A stretch of DNA of 31,461 bases from a virus (IMGVR_UViG_3300025849_000140:1-31461); one strand, 5' to 3'. Positions 6,773 through 13,897 are shown, numbered from the stretch's first letter. Program-made: numbers and translations. Notes: a model not told the origin generated them from the letters alone.

Positions 6773-7682
6773 CTTTTTCTTCTCCTATCGGGTGACCTTC
6801 GTTTGTCCCATCATGTTGATGGGGGTGACGATGACCTTGCCCTACTTTCCAAAGACCTCTATCGTGCCCTTGGTATATTAGTTCCAGTACTCCCGCTTCA
6901 ATAGCCGTTCGTACCGCATAAGTCACTGACTCATTATTTCCCACTCCGTCCTCATACTCCACCAGCTGTGTGCCTTGTTCATAAAATCTAAACAAGTCTC
7001 CACCCGCGCCATAACTAAGTATCGTCTTAGTACTTTGAACGTTCAACAAAACTTCTCCCGTCAGAACAGAAACTGCCCTGATAGAAACCGTCACAATATC
7101 TTTACGATACTGCCTAGAAAATCCGATACCTAATGTTCTAGCACCTCGTCCTCCAGTTTGGATATTGGTATCATAACCAATAATACCACCTTCGATAATC
7201 ATACCAGCAAAGAGCAAAGGCCCTATACTACCGGACTTCTCGTCAGAGTATTCTTTACGGGTTGATCGAACAATCTGTCTTTCCCTTACTAGATTATCGA
7301 TGCCCTGTCTCTCTACTACACGGAACCACTTACCCTGTGATGCCGTCTTGAGAGCGTCTATTAATAACTCGGTTCCCCCTTGAGAAACCGCAGTACTGAA
7401 GTCCGCAATCCCATCGCGAGCCTTCCTTTGACCAGTCAGATCCTTAAACCCATACACCGCTACGACTGGCATATTCTTTGCCGGTGGTACGTTGAGCAAA
7501 TCAACATATGCCGGTAACTTTACTACTGTGGGTTCATCTACGCAAATATACTTGCGAGACATAACCTTGTCTAATCCATTGTTCGTACCACACTCTTGTG
7601 GATTTTCTGACCATTGCGGTATCTGAGCGCAACCTGTCAGAAATACGACACATAATAAGAGTAGATGCAATTTACGTACCAT
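6765..7682 (-). CDS. csgG: Curli secretion channel lipoprotein CsgG, 305 aa
   Basis: CsgG forms the nonameric outer-membrane pore through which curlins leave the cell. The protein begins with a lipoprotein signal peptide (LLLLCVVFLTGC; lipidated Cys at residue 18). It then tracks Escherichia coli CsgG through the whole domain: DFSTAVSQ at the pore constriction loop (equivalent of NFSTAVPQ), WFRVVERQGIDNLVRERQI, a GSIIGYES-like GGIIGYDTN, GGRGARTLGIG, STGEIL-like LTGEVLLNVQSTKTILSYG, and the terminal AIEAGVLELI with DRGLW. Length is slightly above the 277 aa of E. coli CsgG because of a C-terminal tail rich in His (HRHPHQH), absent from the bacterial protein. ATG 7682 is chosen because it gives a proper lipoprotein signal; it overlaps csgF by 11 bases. 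The pore-lining Phe is kept, and the adjacent Asn is Asp here. Confidence 0.95.
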   Translation of the reverse strand: MVRKLHLLLLCVVFLTGCAQIPQWSENPQECGTNNGLDKVMSRKYICVDEPTVVKLPAYVDLLNVPPAKNMPVVAVYGFKDLTGQRKARDGIADFSTAVSQGGTELLIDALKTASQGKWFRVVERQGIDNLVRERQIVRSTRKEYSDEKSGSIGPLLFAGMIIEGGIIGYDTNIQTGGRGARTLGIGFSRQYRKDIVTVSIRAVSVLTGEVLLNVQSTKTILSYGAGGDLFRFYEQGTQLVEYEDGVGNNESVTYAVRTAIEAGVLELIYQGHDRGLWKVGQGHRHPHQHDGTNEGHPIGEEKDE

Positions 7683-8172
7683 CACCACCGTCACTCCCTC
7701 CGTCTGTACCGAAGTTACCCGTTCCAACAGGTATTTCGATCACGGTCTCAGTTCCATCTGTATCGATGATAGTCATCTTGATGTAATCTTCGCCCGCTTC
7801 ATTGGTGAGTACCTCGTATGACACAACTGATCCCTCAAGAGTAAATGACCCAAAGGTTACTGCGTTTTCGTTGCTGAACATATTGTCCACCAACTGTTTA
7901 GATAGTTGTGCATAGATTCTACTCTCTAGATTACGTATGAACTTTGCCAACGTTGTATTGTCGGCTGCTCGTTCTGCCGCCTTCCGTGCAGCCTCTAACG
8001 CATCTTCGATAGATTCTTTTCTACTGTGTTCTTGGTTTTCAATAGTGAGATAATGCGAACCAGTTCCTACACCACTGAATGACGGGTTCTTAAATGCATG
8101 TGTTATCTCTGATGCCGCCAATGGTGACATCATCATTAAAACAAAGAAACTACTTATTAGTTGTTTTATCAT
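7672..8172 (-). CDS. csgF: Curli assembly factor CsgF, 166 aa
   Basis: CsgF sits in the CsgG channel at the cell surface and positions the nucleator. Here a cleavable signal peptide (about 1-20, MMMSPLAAS) is followed by EITHAFKNPSFSG. This corresponds to the start of mature E. coli CsgF (MTFQFRNPNFGG), the segment that inserts into the CsgG pore. After an Ala/Glu-rich helix (about 52-72) come FIRNLESRIYAQLSKQLVDNMF and a beta C-terminal half (YEVLTNEAGEDYIKMTIIDTDGTETVIEI), which also match the family layout. A Gly/Asp-rich tail is extra. The gene directly precedes csgG, the same order as csgF-csgG in enterobacterial curli operons. The ribosome-binding site is weak, and the gene overlaps its upstream neighbour by 23 bases, suggesting translational coupling. 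Confidence 0.9.
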   Translation of the reverse strand: MIKQLISSFFVLMMMSPLAASEITHAFKNPSFSGVGTGSHYLTIENQEHSRKESIEDALEAARKAAERAADNTTLAKFIRNLESRIYAQLSKQLVDNMFSNENAVTFGSFTLEGSVVSYEVLTNEAGEDYIKMTIIDTDGTETVIEIPVGTGNFGTDGGSDGGDGT

Positions 8173-8428
8173 TTCGGTCTATCTGCTCTCGCTGTTGTAA
8201 TATCATATCTAACTTTGTACGCAACCGAATCAAATCATTGTCGAGCATTCTTACTCGATCGATCAACTGAATCAATGTCATGTGCGACTCTTCGATCACT
8301 GGATCTACATGGTCGGTAACCCAGTGCCAAACATAATAGATGAAGTACCCTAGTCCTATACAAGCGATGATAGGGAACCCATATGTGTTTATCATGTCCA
8401 CAATATTTAGGGACTCTATTGTCTCCAT
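8150..8428 (-). CDS. Small membrane protein with coiled coil, 92 aa (paralogue A)
   Basis: One membrane segment (about 15-37, beginning GFPIIACIGLGYF) is followed by a charged amphipathic helix predicted to coil (about 45-80, with LIQLIDRVRMLDNDLIRL). It resembles the next gene upstream in the GFPI start of the membrane segment and in the N-(D/E)-L-(I/V)-R-(I/L) motif of the coil, so the two look like duplicated partners. No characterised family is recognised. The ATG overlaps the preceding stop by one base (TAATG), and the gene overlaps csgF by 23 bases, so it belongs to the curli block. A role as holin-like protein, energiser or scaffold is possible but unsupported. Confidence 0.75.
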   Translation of the reverse strand: METIESLNIVDMINTYGFPIIACIGLGYFIYYVWHWVTDHVDPVIEESHMTLIQLIDRVRMLDNDLIRLRTKLDMILQQREQIDRNDKTTNK

Positions 8429-8706
8429 TAATCTTTCCTCGAATCCTTTTGTCCATCGGCCCTAGACAATCTGTCTAGGTCTGGACGTAAGTCAAAGGAA
8501 TGAGATATCAATAGATCAATGCGAACCAACTCATTGTTCATTGTTTTTATTCTGTTTTCCAAACTCAATACAAATCCACGTTGGGTCTTGATGTTAGTCA
8601 AGGCACCATCCAGTATAAATTTTAAAGTTAGGAATACGAAAAATCCTCCGGCGAGTGCGGAGGCGATAGGGAATCCAACGTCCATGACGCTTAGAAATAA
8701 ATCCAT
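8428..8706 (-). CDS. Small membrane protein with coiled coil, 92 aa (paralogue B)
   Basis: First gene of the late block. A hydrophobic segment (about 11-33, from GFPIASALAGGFFVFL) is followed by a helical, charged region (about 40-70, including ENRIKTMNNELVRIDLLI) and a basic tail. Architecture and length (also 92 aa) mirror the downstream paralogue. The ATG at 8706 has an AAGGT ribosome-binding site and lies about 33 bases downstream of a T4-type late promoter box. I know of no defined function; its constant position ahead of csgF and csgG suggests it belongs to the same machine. Confidence 0.75.
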   Translation of the reverse strand: MDLFLSVMDVGFPIASALAGGFFVFLTLKFILDGALTNIKTQRGFVLSLENRIKTMNNELVRIDLLISHSFDLRPDLDRLSRADGQKDSRKD

Positions 8707-8738
8707 CGTAATACCTTCAAATCAAAAGACTGTGAAAG

Positions 8739-8746
8739 TATTTATA
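8739..8746 (-). promoter_or_regulatory. T4-type late promoter (TATAAATA) of the curli-FecR-cyclase block
   Basis: TATAAATA on the minus strand (8746-8739) is an exact match to the T4 late promoter box read by gp55-loaded RNA polymerase. It lies in the only intergenic gap of this region, and the predicted start leaves a leader of roughly 25 bases before the ATG at 8706. gp55 itself is encoded in this window. Confidence 0.8.
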
Positions 8747-8754
8747 CATCTAGT

Positions 8755-8994
8755 CTATTTAATATCTCGTTTTTCGACTAATTCGGTGAATATATCCCAC
8801 ACTTTCTGGAACTTTAGTTCATAAGTCTTCTTCAGACCAAGATATTGGTTCATAAGTTCGTCTTGATACTCGGCATCGCCACACTTATTCGTCCACTTGG
8901 GATCATCTACGAAGTGACAAGTGGTCTCTTCTAAATCATCTAATAATAACCAACATCGCATTATTGCATTTTCTAAATCAAATCTATCGCTCAT
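8755..8994 (-). CDS. Conserved-looking small phage protein, 79 aa
   Basis: A soluble, helical, acidic protein beginning MSDRFDLENAIMRCW, with Cys/Trp-containing helices; no catalytic motif is visible. I associate this N-terminal wording with a small conserved protein of T4-like cyanophages, function unknown, from memory only. The start at ATG 8994 forms an ATGA overlap with the upstream stop; a longer start at 9009 would lie inside the previous gene. It is the last gene of the early unit, ending eight bases before the late promoter box, with no terminator between, so early transcripts may read into the curli block. Confidence 0.7.
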   Translation of the reverse strand: MSDRFDLENAIMRCWLLLDDLEETTCHFVDDPKWTNKCGDAEYQDELMNQYLGLKKTYELKFQKVWDIFTELVEKRDIK

Positions 8995-9218
8995 TCTATA
9001 ACCTTCCAATCCGTTATTGTTTTCACATCAATAGTTTCCCATCGTCTGCCTACGGTATCAAAGAACGCCAGAACACCATTGTCTTTTTGTTGTTTCAATG
9101 ATGTGGGGGTGGCAAGTAAAGTGTAATTAGAACACAATTCTTCACCTGTTCTATAATGTTTAAACGTAATATTCACTACACCTTTATATGCAGCGTTAAG
9201 TAATTTATCAGTGTCCAT
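8991..9218 (-). CDS. DUF2693-like (SH3 barrel-type) small protein, 75 aa
   Basis: The layout resembles the small DUF2693 family: a helix with LLNAAYKGVVNITFKH, a beta hairpin, a variable loop and a final WETIDVKTITDWKVIE. These proteins are common in T4-like phages and are predicted to fold as a small beta barrel; no activity is known. The start ATG at 9218 has GAGGAA ahead of it and immediately follows the stop of the SGNH-like gene. No membrane segment or signal peptide. Confidence 0.6.
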   Translation of the reverse strand: MDTDKLLNAAYKGVVNITFKHYRTGEELCSNYTLLATPTSLKQQKDNGVLAFFDTVGRRWETIDVKTITDWKVIE

Positions 9219-10007
9219 CTATTCCTCTTGGAATTTCTGTGCTATGTATTTCGCAAAAGCAGTATGTGCTTCCGCTGTTGGGTGATTGCCGGGCATAAAT
9301 CCAACACACTCGCTTTTATTATCTATGGTCTCCGTACATACTTGAGAGAAGGTCTTTCCGTAACCCAAACCCAGTCGAGATTTCTCTGGTAACGAATACA
9401 TCATCTTCTTTATCATATCTTGCCATTCTTTCAGGGACGAGACATCTTCTCTATCACAATCTATAATGGAATTTAAAAATTCTCTCCACTGATTTTTATG
9501 AAAATGCGACATCACCAAATTGATTCCTCGAGCCTCACATATCTGGTGTATCGCAATCATGTAACTCATCTGGTGAGTAATACTCTTACGTTTGAATTTG
9601 TTCAAATGTGTATAGTAAGAACGCATCGCATCCTTGGTTCGTTTTCCAACGAAACCTATGTTATCAATACGGGGCGGTGAGAACTGAGTGATACTGTTGT
9701 ATCTAGGAACATGATAGAGATCTTCATCTTCTGGTTTCACGTCATTAATCAGTTCATCCCTATCCCACGCAGACCACACTATAACCATGTGAGTACAATC
9801 GTTTCCATGTTCACTCATTAAGAAGTTTAATGTGTCACGGAATATCTTATGGTTACTACCGCCACATGAGGCTAAGTTCACTACATCTATGTCTAGTGAC
9901 TTAGCCAGTTTCTCAGAGAACCTGTGACGTTGATGGGTGGTTGGATTTTTGTTATAGCCAGGCAGTTCATCACCCCAGACAAAACTACACCCATTCGCCA
10001 ATAACAT
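9219..10007 (-). CDS. SGNH/GDSL hydrolase-like protein, 262 aa
   Basis: The N-terminus (LLANGCSFVWGDEL) resembles block I of SGNH hydrolases, where the nucleophile Ser follows a hydrophobic strand. A block with Asn (NLASCGGSNHKIF, about 43-55) and a late GNHPTAEAHTAFA (about 242-254, the usual Asp/His block) complete the family layout. The usual catalytic Asp three residues before the His is not obvious, so activity is uncertain. Such proteins are esterases or acetylhydrolases acting on glycans and lipids; in phages they are often of unknown substrate. It is preceded directly (TAAATG) by the DUF3310-like gene. No signal peptide, so it is cytoplasmic or virion-borne. Confidence 0.6.
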   Translation of the reverse strand: MLLANGCSFVWGDELPGYNKNPTTHQRHRFSEKLAKSLDIDVVNLASCGGSNHKIFRDTLNFLMSEHGNDCTHMVIVWSAWDRDELINDVKPEDEDLYHVPRYNSITQFSPPRIDNIGFVGKRTKDAMRSYYTHLNKFKRKSITHQMSYMIAIHQICEARGINLVMSHFHKNQWREFLNSIIDCDREDVSSLKEWQDMIKKMMYSLPEKSRLGLGYGKTFSQVCTETIDNKSECVGFMPGNHPTAEAHTAFAKYIAQKFQEE

Positions 10008-10361
10008 TTATTTTCCGCTATTCGAATCGTGAACGTGCAATGCGATTAACGCATAGTGAAGTACCTTCATTATATCATCACGGTTGTGGCCGTTCTTGTG
10101 ACCATATCGTTGTGTATACTTGAGTATATTACCAAGAGTAAACCCGATACCATGCCCGCCATCAATGATGAACTCAGTCGCTTGAAATTTGTTCTTTGAA
10201 TAGTGTTGATCATATGTTTTATTGACGTATTGAAGTAGTTCATCTAGATTCTCCTTTTCATTATATTTATACTCCACGGGGGACGTAAACTTAAACTCGA
10301 CTTTATAGTCTTCGTCAGCTACTGTCCAGTTATCATCATCGTAATATTCAGATCCAGCCAT
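10008..10361 (-). CDS. DUF3310-like protein, 117 aa
   Basis: The C-terminal half, FTLGNILKYTQRYGHKNG followed by DDIMKVLHYALIALH, matches the DUF3310 signature (a Gly-Asn-x-x-KY-x-x-R helix, then Lys, then an Asp-x-x-K-x-x-x-Y helix) seen fused or adjacent to nucleotide kinases in phages. Function is not established. The N-terminal 60 residues are acidic and Tyr-rich. ATG 10361 is preferred over TTG 10379 and GTG 10373; it follows the oxygenase gene's TGA by four bases. A TATAAATA sequence at 10271-10264 lies within the coding sequence (Glu-Tyr-Lys-Tyr codons) and is probably incidental. Confidence 0.65.
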   Translation of the reverse strand: MAGSEYYDDDNWTVADEDYKVEFKFTSPVEYKYNEKENLDELLQYVNKTYDQHYSKNKFQATEFIIDGGHGIGFTLGNILKYTQRYGHKNGHNRDDIMKVLHYALIALHVHDSNSGK

Positions 10362-10365
10362 TATT

Positions 10366-11040
10366 TCACTCACTCTCAATTTCTTCTATTAACATATCCC
10401 GCATCATCTGTGCGGAACGATCCTTTGTATCACCGTTTGCGATACCGTTATTTACAAACTTATATGCAAGGGTGATTCGTTCACCCCCAGCATACGCACT
10501 GTGCCAACATAGATTCTCTGGTTCTTTATCCGAACCAAAGTAGTAATGTCTACATTGCCAACCTTTTACATCGGGTATGGAAACTATCTCACCAGTCTTA
10601 TTATCTAAGTACCGGAAGAAACCACTACCATCACTCCATGTGAAAAGAATTTGGTATGCATTCGCATCATAGTTAGTGTGCCAACCTACGTACCCGCCAG
10701 GCGGATAGTAGGTCAACAGTGCGGACGTGTGTGCGCCTAATTCCTTTGCAAAATCATACTTGACCCTCTGTTTGTAGTCTGACCAAACTTCTGGATCTTC
10801 TTTACACATCTTTGCAATAGGTGAACCGAAGTATTTGTCGGGTGCGCCAACCAGACTATCTCGTGACAAACACTCATCCAGATACTCACGTTCACAGTAT
10901 TTTGTACCAGCCATTATACCATCTTCGTCATGGAATGTCCAGTACTTTCTTTGATCGTAATCCGGAGTAGACATCATCTCATCTGAGATACTATTCAAAC
11001 GATCTAAAAACTCCTGATTCCGAATTACGATCTCAGTCAT
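10366..11040 (-). CDS. 2OG-Fe(II) oxygenase-like protein, 224 aa
   Basis: A double-stranded beta-helix core is suggested by YYPPGGYVGWHTNYD (His121 and Asn123 at the place of the metal-binding HxD), then a second His180 in CWHSAYAGGERITLAY, with Arg188 eight residues on, as expected for the 2-oxoglutarate carboxylate. The first motif is therefore HxN rather than HxD. Either Asn coordinates iron weakly, or the protein has lost activity; I cannot decide. Marine T4-like phages carry several such proteins with unknown substrates. The start ATG at 11040 overlaps the previous TAA by one base. A second, canonical oxygenase is encoded at 28705-29415. Confidence 0.72.
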   Translation of the reverse strand: MTEIVIRNQEFLDRLNSISDEMMSTPDYDQRKYWTFHDEDGIMAGTKYCEREYLDECLSRDSLVGAPDKYFGSPIAKMCKEDPEVWSDYKQRVKYDFAKELGAHTSALLTYYPPGGYVGWHTNYDANAYQILFTWSDGSGFFRYLDNKTGEIVSIPDVKGWQCRHYYFGSDKEPENLCWHSAYAGGERITLAYKFVNNGIANGDTKDRSAQMMRDMLIEEIESE

Positions 11041-11318
11041 TACACAATCAACCCGCTAACCGCTTGACGATACGCCTTCACAATCTCTTCATTAGACTCA
11101 GCAGTGAACACGATACCACCAGTATAGAAAGACATCACCGAAGGGTTCTCATGTCCGGTCACACATACACCACGGGCAAAACCCATACCTTCCTGTGTCT
11201 GAATAACCATACGTGGATCATCAATAGTAAGTCTTGATGTCGATTCATCGTTGTACTTACCTACAAACTCACCGGCCGCCGTAACGACCGATATAATATC
11301 ATTCTTTTTATAACTCAT
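11040..11318 (-). CDS. Hypothetical phage protein, 92 aa
   Basis: A soluble beta-rich small protein (MSYKKNDIISVVTAAGEFVGKY) with several Gly-containing turns and a C-terminal helix; it looks like a small barrel of the Lsm/SH3 sort, but I recognise no family. ATG 11318 is chosen because GAGGAA sits just ahead, overlapping the stop codon of thyX. It follows thyX by one or two bases and overlaps the oxygenase gene by one base, so it sits within one operon. Confidence 0.65.
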   Translation of the reverse strand: MSYKKNDIISVVTAAGEFVGKYNDESTSRLTIDDPRMVIQTQEGMGFARGVCVTGHENPSVMSFYTGGIVFTAESNEEIVKAYRQAVSGLIV

Positions 11319-11319
11319 T

Positions 11320-12012
11320 TTATTCCTCAAGTGATTTAATTACATCGGGGAAGTGTTGCCCGATTATTTCCCAACATTGTTCTGCAACGGTCATATGTTC
11401 TTTCTGTGTACCGTTACCCATTCTCAACTCACAATAATGTATCCATGATCTTAATGATCCTGCCATATACAGAGTCGTTTCAGTATTACCTTCGGGTAAG
11501 ACCGCACGTGCCTGTTCCTTTGCGATACCATTATCTAGTGCCCATTTATATATCTCTTTGGACTTATTGATAACTTCTCGTTGTTTCATGCTCCACTGTT
11601 CCACCAGAGCATTCTTACTGGTCTTCGCGCCTTCACTACCTACACCGTAATCTCCATGAATCTCGATAGAGTTCTGTCGGTTCTTAGGATCTTGGAGTCT
11701 CGCCATACGAGTAGAGAAGTTCTCACTCTCTGCATATCGTTGACTAAACTCTTGGAATGAAAACGAGCGATGACGAATAATCTGACGGGAGATGTCACGT
11801 GTTGTTGTGATCTCCAGAGTCATGTGTACCATCTCCAGAGGCGACCAATGGTTCTCTTTGATAAGATACCGAACCAACTTACCCGCTGTAGTCTTATTAC
11901 TTTGGTTGGCGGGGTTACTCACACGAGCCGCATATGCGACTAGTTCTTCTGCCGTGTGACAGTCTGTGTGTGCATCTGGTTTACTCAGACACACTAGTTT
12001 TACTTTACTCAT
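11320..12012 (-). CDS. thyX: Flavin-dependent thymidylate synthase ThyX, 230 aa
   Basis: ThyX methylates dUMP to dTMP with FAD and methylenetetrahydrofolate, raising thymidine supply for phage DNA synthesis. The diagnostic RHRxxSxxxxSxR motif is present (RHRSFSFQEFSQR, residues about 80-92). A His-containing helix (KENHWSPLEMVHMTLEI) and the later RAVLPEGNTETTLYMAGSLRSWIHY segment with the dUMP-binding Arg residues are also present. Length is normal for the family. T4 itself uses ThyA; ThyX is typical of marine T4-like phages. ATG 12012 has AAGGAA upstream and overlaps the MazG-like gene by 8 bases; the longer reading to 12039 is rejected. Confidence 0.95.
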   Translation of the reverse strand: MSKVKLVCLSKPDAHTDCHTAEELVAYAARVSNPANQSNKTTAGKLVRYLIKENHWSPLEMVHMTLEITTTRDISRQIIRHRSFSFQEFSQRYAESENFSTRMARLQDPKNRQNSIEIHGDYGVGSEGAKTSKNALVEQWSMKQREVINKSKEIYKWALDNGIAKEQARAVLPEGNTETTLYMAGSLRSWIHYCELRMGNGTQKEHMTVAEQCWEIIGQHFPDVIKSLEE

Positions 12013-12304
12013 CATCCGATTCCTTAATAAAAATCCCATCTACCATACGTCCCTTTCTGTCTTTGATGTCGTGGTACGCCACTTCAAGACAGTGTTCCAT
12101 AGGTAGTCCATTTCGTTTGGCAATGTTAATCAACACTACCATGATGTCGCCAATATCATCTGCGACATCCTTTCCCTTACACACGTTATCAGAGAGTTCT
12201 CCGACTTCCTGTATTAGTTTCATTACCTGATCTTTGTCGGTGGCACCATCGATCAGATTGCGATCAATGTGCCACTGTTCTATCTTAGTAATTAATGTCT
12301 TCAT
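12005..12304 (-). CDS. MazG-like nucleotide pyrophosphohydrolase, 99 aa
   Basis: Contains the MazG-type all-alpha signature: LIQEVGELSDNV with two Glu on one face, followed by DVADDIGDIMVVLINIA with the two Asp that complete the Mg-binding site. Enzymes of the family hydrolyse (d)NTPs to monophosphates; in phages they are proposed to clean the nucleotide pool or lower the alarmone level. It is directly upstream of thyX, which fits nucleotide metabolism. ATG 12304 follows GAGGAAGA; ATG 12307 is equally placed. It overlaps the upstream membrane-protein gene by 20 bases. Confidence 0.85.
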   Translation of the reverse strand: MKTLITKIEQWHIDRNLIDGATDKDQVMKLIQEVGELSDNVCKGKDVADDIGDIMVVLINIAKRNGLPMEHCLEVAYHDIKDRKGRMVDGIFIKESDDE

Positions 12305-12488
12305 CATCTTCTTCCTCTTCATAGTCAATATCAATAACGCCTTGATCATTTAGATACTCGAGCGTAGCAGAAACGCCTTCATAGACACCATCTCTATGAC
12401 CGAAGTGTCTACCTATGTAGAACACTCCTGCCATCATCATAGTGAAGAACAAGGCACCCGCTTCCGGTGACATAGGTATAGTTACCAT
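12285..12488 (-). CDS. Small membrane protein with acidic tail, 67 aa
   Basis: One membrane segment (about 10-26, AGALFFTMMMAGVFYIG) followed by a cytosolic, strongly acidic C-terminus (YEEEEDDEDINY). No family recognised. The ATG overlaps the stop of gp41 by one base (TAATG). The C-terminal acidic codons also contain the ribosome-binding site of the MazG-like gene. Confidence 0.65.
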   Translation of the reverse strand: MVTIPMSPEAGALFFTMMMAGVFYIGRHFGHRDGVYEGVSATLEYLNDQGVIDIDYEEEEDDEDINY

Positions 12489-13897
12489 TAGTAATTAAAA
12501 TCCTTGAATTTGTTTTTCTCTGCACTCATTCGTTGGCCACTAGAAGTATTATCAAAGATTGGTTTATCGTCCCATCCTTTGTCTTGGTCATCATCGTCTA
12601 CTTCACTAGACTGATCACAATCAAATAACTTCATCTTACTTCTATCTACCCCTACCATAAATCGTTGATTTGAGGTCGGGTCATTGTATCGGTTCTTCAA
12701 CTGTTTGACCATGATCTTACCTTGGGCATTCAGTTCATCATTACTAATCAATGCAAACATAAAGTCTGCCGTAGCTGGTAGACCGAACGACTCAGACGTA
12801 TCTTCCAGACCGATGTCATCATTACCAAAACCAGAACGTGTGGTCTGTGTCGCAGATACGATAGGCACATTGAACTCAACTGCAAGACCACGTAACTCTT
12901 CTGCAATACTCTTGATATAAGAATAAGAATTAATTGCACCACCCATACCTTTCATACGAGACGAGGCACAGATGTTCAGATAATCGATGAACACGATATC
13001 TGGTACAAAGTTCTTCTTCAACTTCAACTCATTCATCAATGCACGGAAGTGATTCGCATGTGCTTGTCCAGTAGGATATTCCTTGATGATCAGTTTACCG
13101 TTGGTCTTGTCAGAGATTGCCTTGACTCGATCGGTGAACATAGTCTTGGATAGGTTCTCCAACTGATCGATCGCCACATCCATTAGGTTCGCATCAATAC
13201 GTTCTGCGATACGTTCCTCTGCCATCTCCATAGTGATGTACAATGCATTCTTACCAGCGGACAATGCAGCTCCCGCCACGTGACACATGTACAATGATTT
13301 ACCAACACCAGTACCAGCAAGGGCAATGTTCAGTGTCTTGTTAGGCAGACCACCCTTGGTGATCGCATTGAAGTACTCCAGATCAAACGGTAGACGTTCT
13401 TCTTGTTCGTGATAGAATGCGAAACGTTCTTCAACACTTTCAAGATAATCGTGACCCACGTTGGTATCAAACGAAACACCCAGTGCCTTACTCAATACAT
13501 CGGGGATCGCATTCTTGGATAGATCTTTGTGTTTACCATCAATGATAGAAATAGATTCCATCACCGCATTGTAGACCGCACGATCCTGACACCACTTCTC
13601 AGTAGTATCGATCAACCAATCTAGGTTCTCATCTTTCTTGGTGAATACATCGGGTAGGATTTCCATACCGTGACGGTACGCTTCATCACTGAGTCGATCA
13701 CCCTGATCTACCTCAATCTTGAATGCTTCCATAGTAGGAAGTTTGTTGTACTTCGCAATAAACAAGGTCAGTTCTTTGAACAAACCCTTGTACACACCCT
13801 CGAAGTAATTGGGTTCGAGGAAGGCCGCAACCTTCCTCATGTACTGGTCGTTAGTCAGCAGATTCCGTAGAATCGTTTGTTCTAAATTTATCTCCAT
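12488..13897 (-). CDS. 41: Replicative DNA helicase gp41 (DnaB-type), 469 aa
   Basis: The protein matches T4 gp41 along its length: N-terminal helical domain, the linker VGHDYLESVEERF (T4 VGHDWMDDYEARW), Walker A GTGVGKS, an ITMEMAEERIAERIDANLMDV stretch almost identical to T4, Walker B-type VFIDYLNIC, and the C-terminal LPATADFMFALI. It is the hexameric 5'-3' helicase that opens the fork ahead of gp43 and recruits primase. T4 gp41 has 475 aa, so 469 fits. I place the start at ATG 13897 (MEINLEQTIL), which aligns with T4's start; the open frame extends upstream but only as overlap with the previous gene. It overlaps that gene by 47 bases. Confidence 0.95.
   Translation of the reverse strand: MEINLEQTILRNLLTNDQYMRKVAAFLEPNYFEGVYKGLFKELTLFIAKYNKLPTMEAFKIEVDQGDRLSDEAYRHGMEILPDVFTKKDENLDWLIDTTEKWCQDRAVYNAVMESISIIDGKHKDLSKNAIPDVLSKALGVSFDTNVGHDYLESVEERFAFYHEQEERLPFDLEYFNAITKGGLPNKTLNIALAGTGVGKSLYMCHVAGAALSAGKNALYITMEMAEERIAERIDANLMDVAIDQLENLSKTMFTDRVKAISDKTNGKLIIKEYPTGQAHANHFRALMNELKLKKNFVPDIVFIDYLNICASSRMKGMGGAINSYSYIKSIAEELRGLAVEFNVPIVSATQTTRSGFGNDDIGLEDTSESFGLPATADFMFALISNDELNAQGKIMVKQLKNRYNDPTSNQRFMVGVDRSKMKLFDCDQSSEVDDDDQDKGWDDKPIFDNTSSGQRMSAEKNKFKDFNY

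Noticed and set aside
10264-10271. TATAAATA late-promoter box on the minus strand
   Set aside because: It lies inside the coding sequence of the DUF3310-like gene, where it encodes Tyr-Lys-Tyr, and no gap or leader follows; probably chance.
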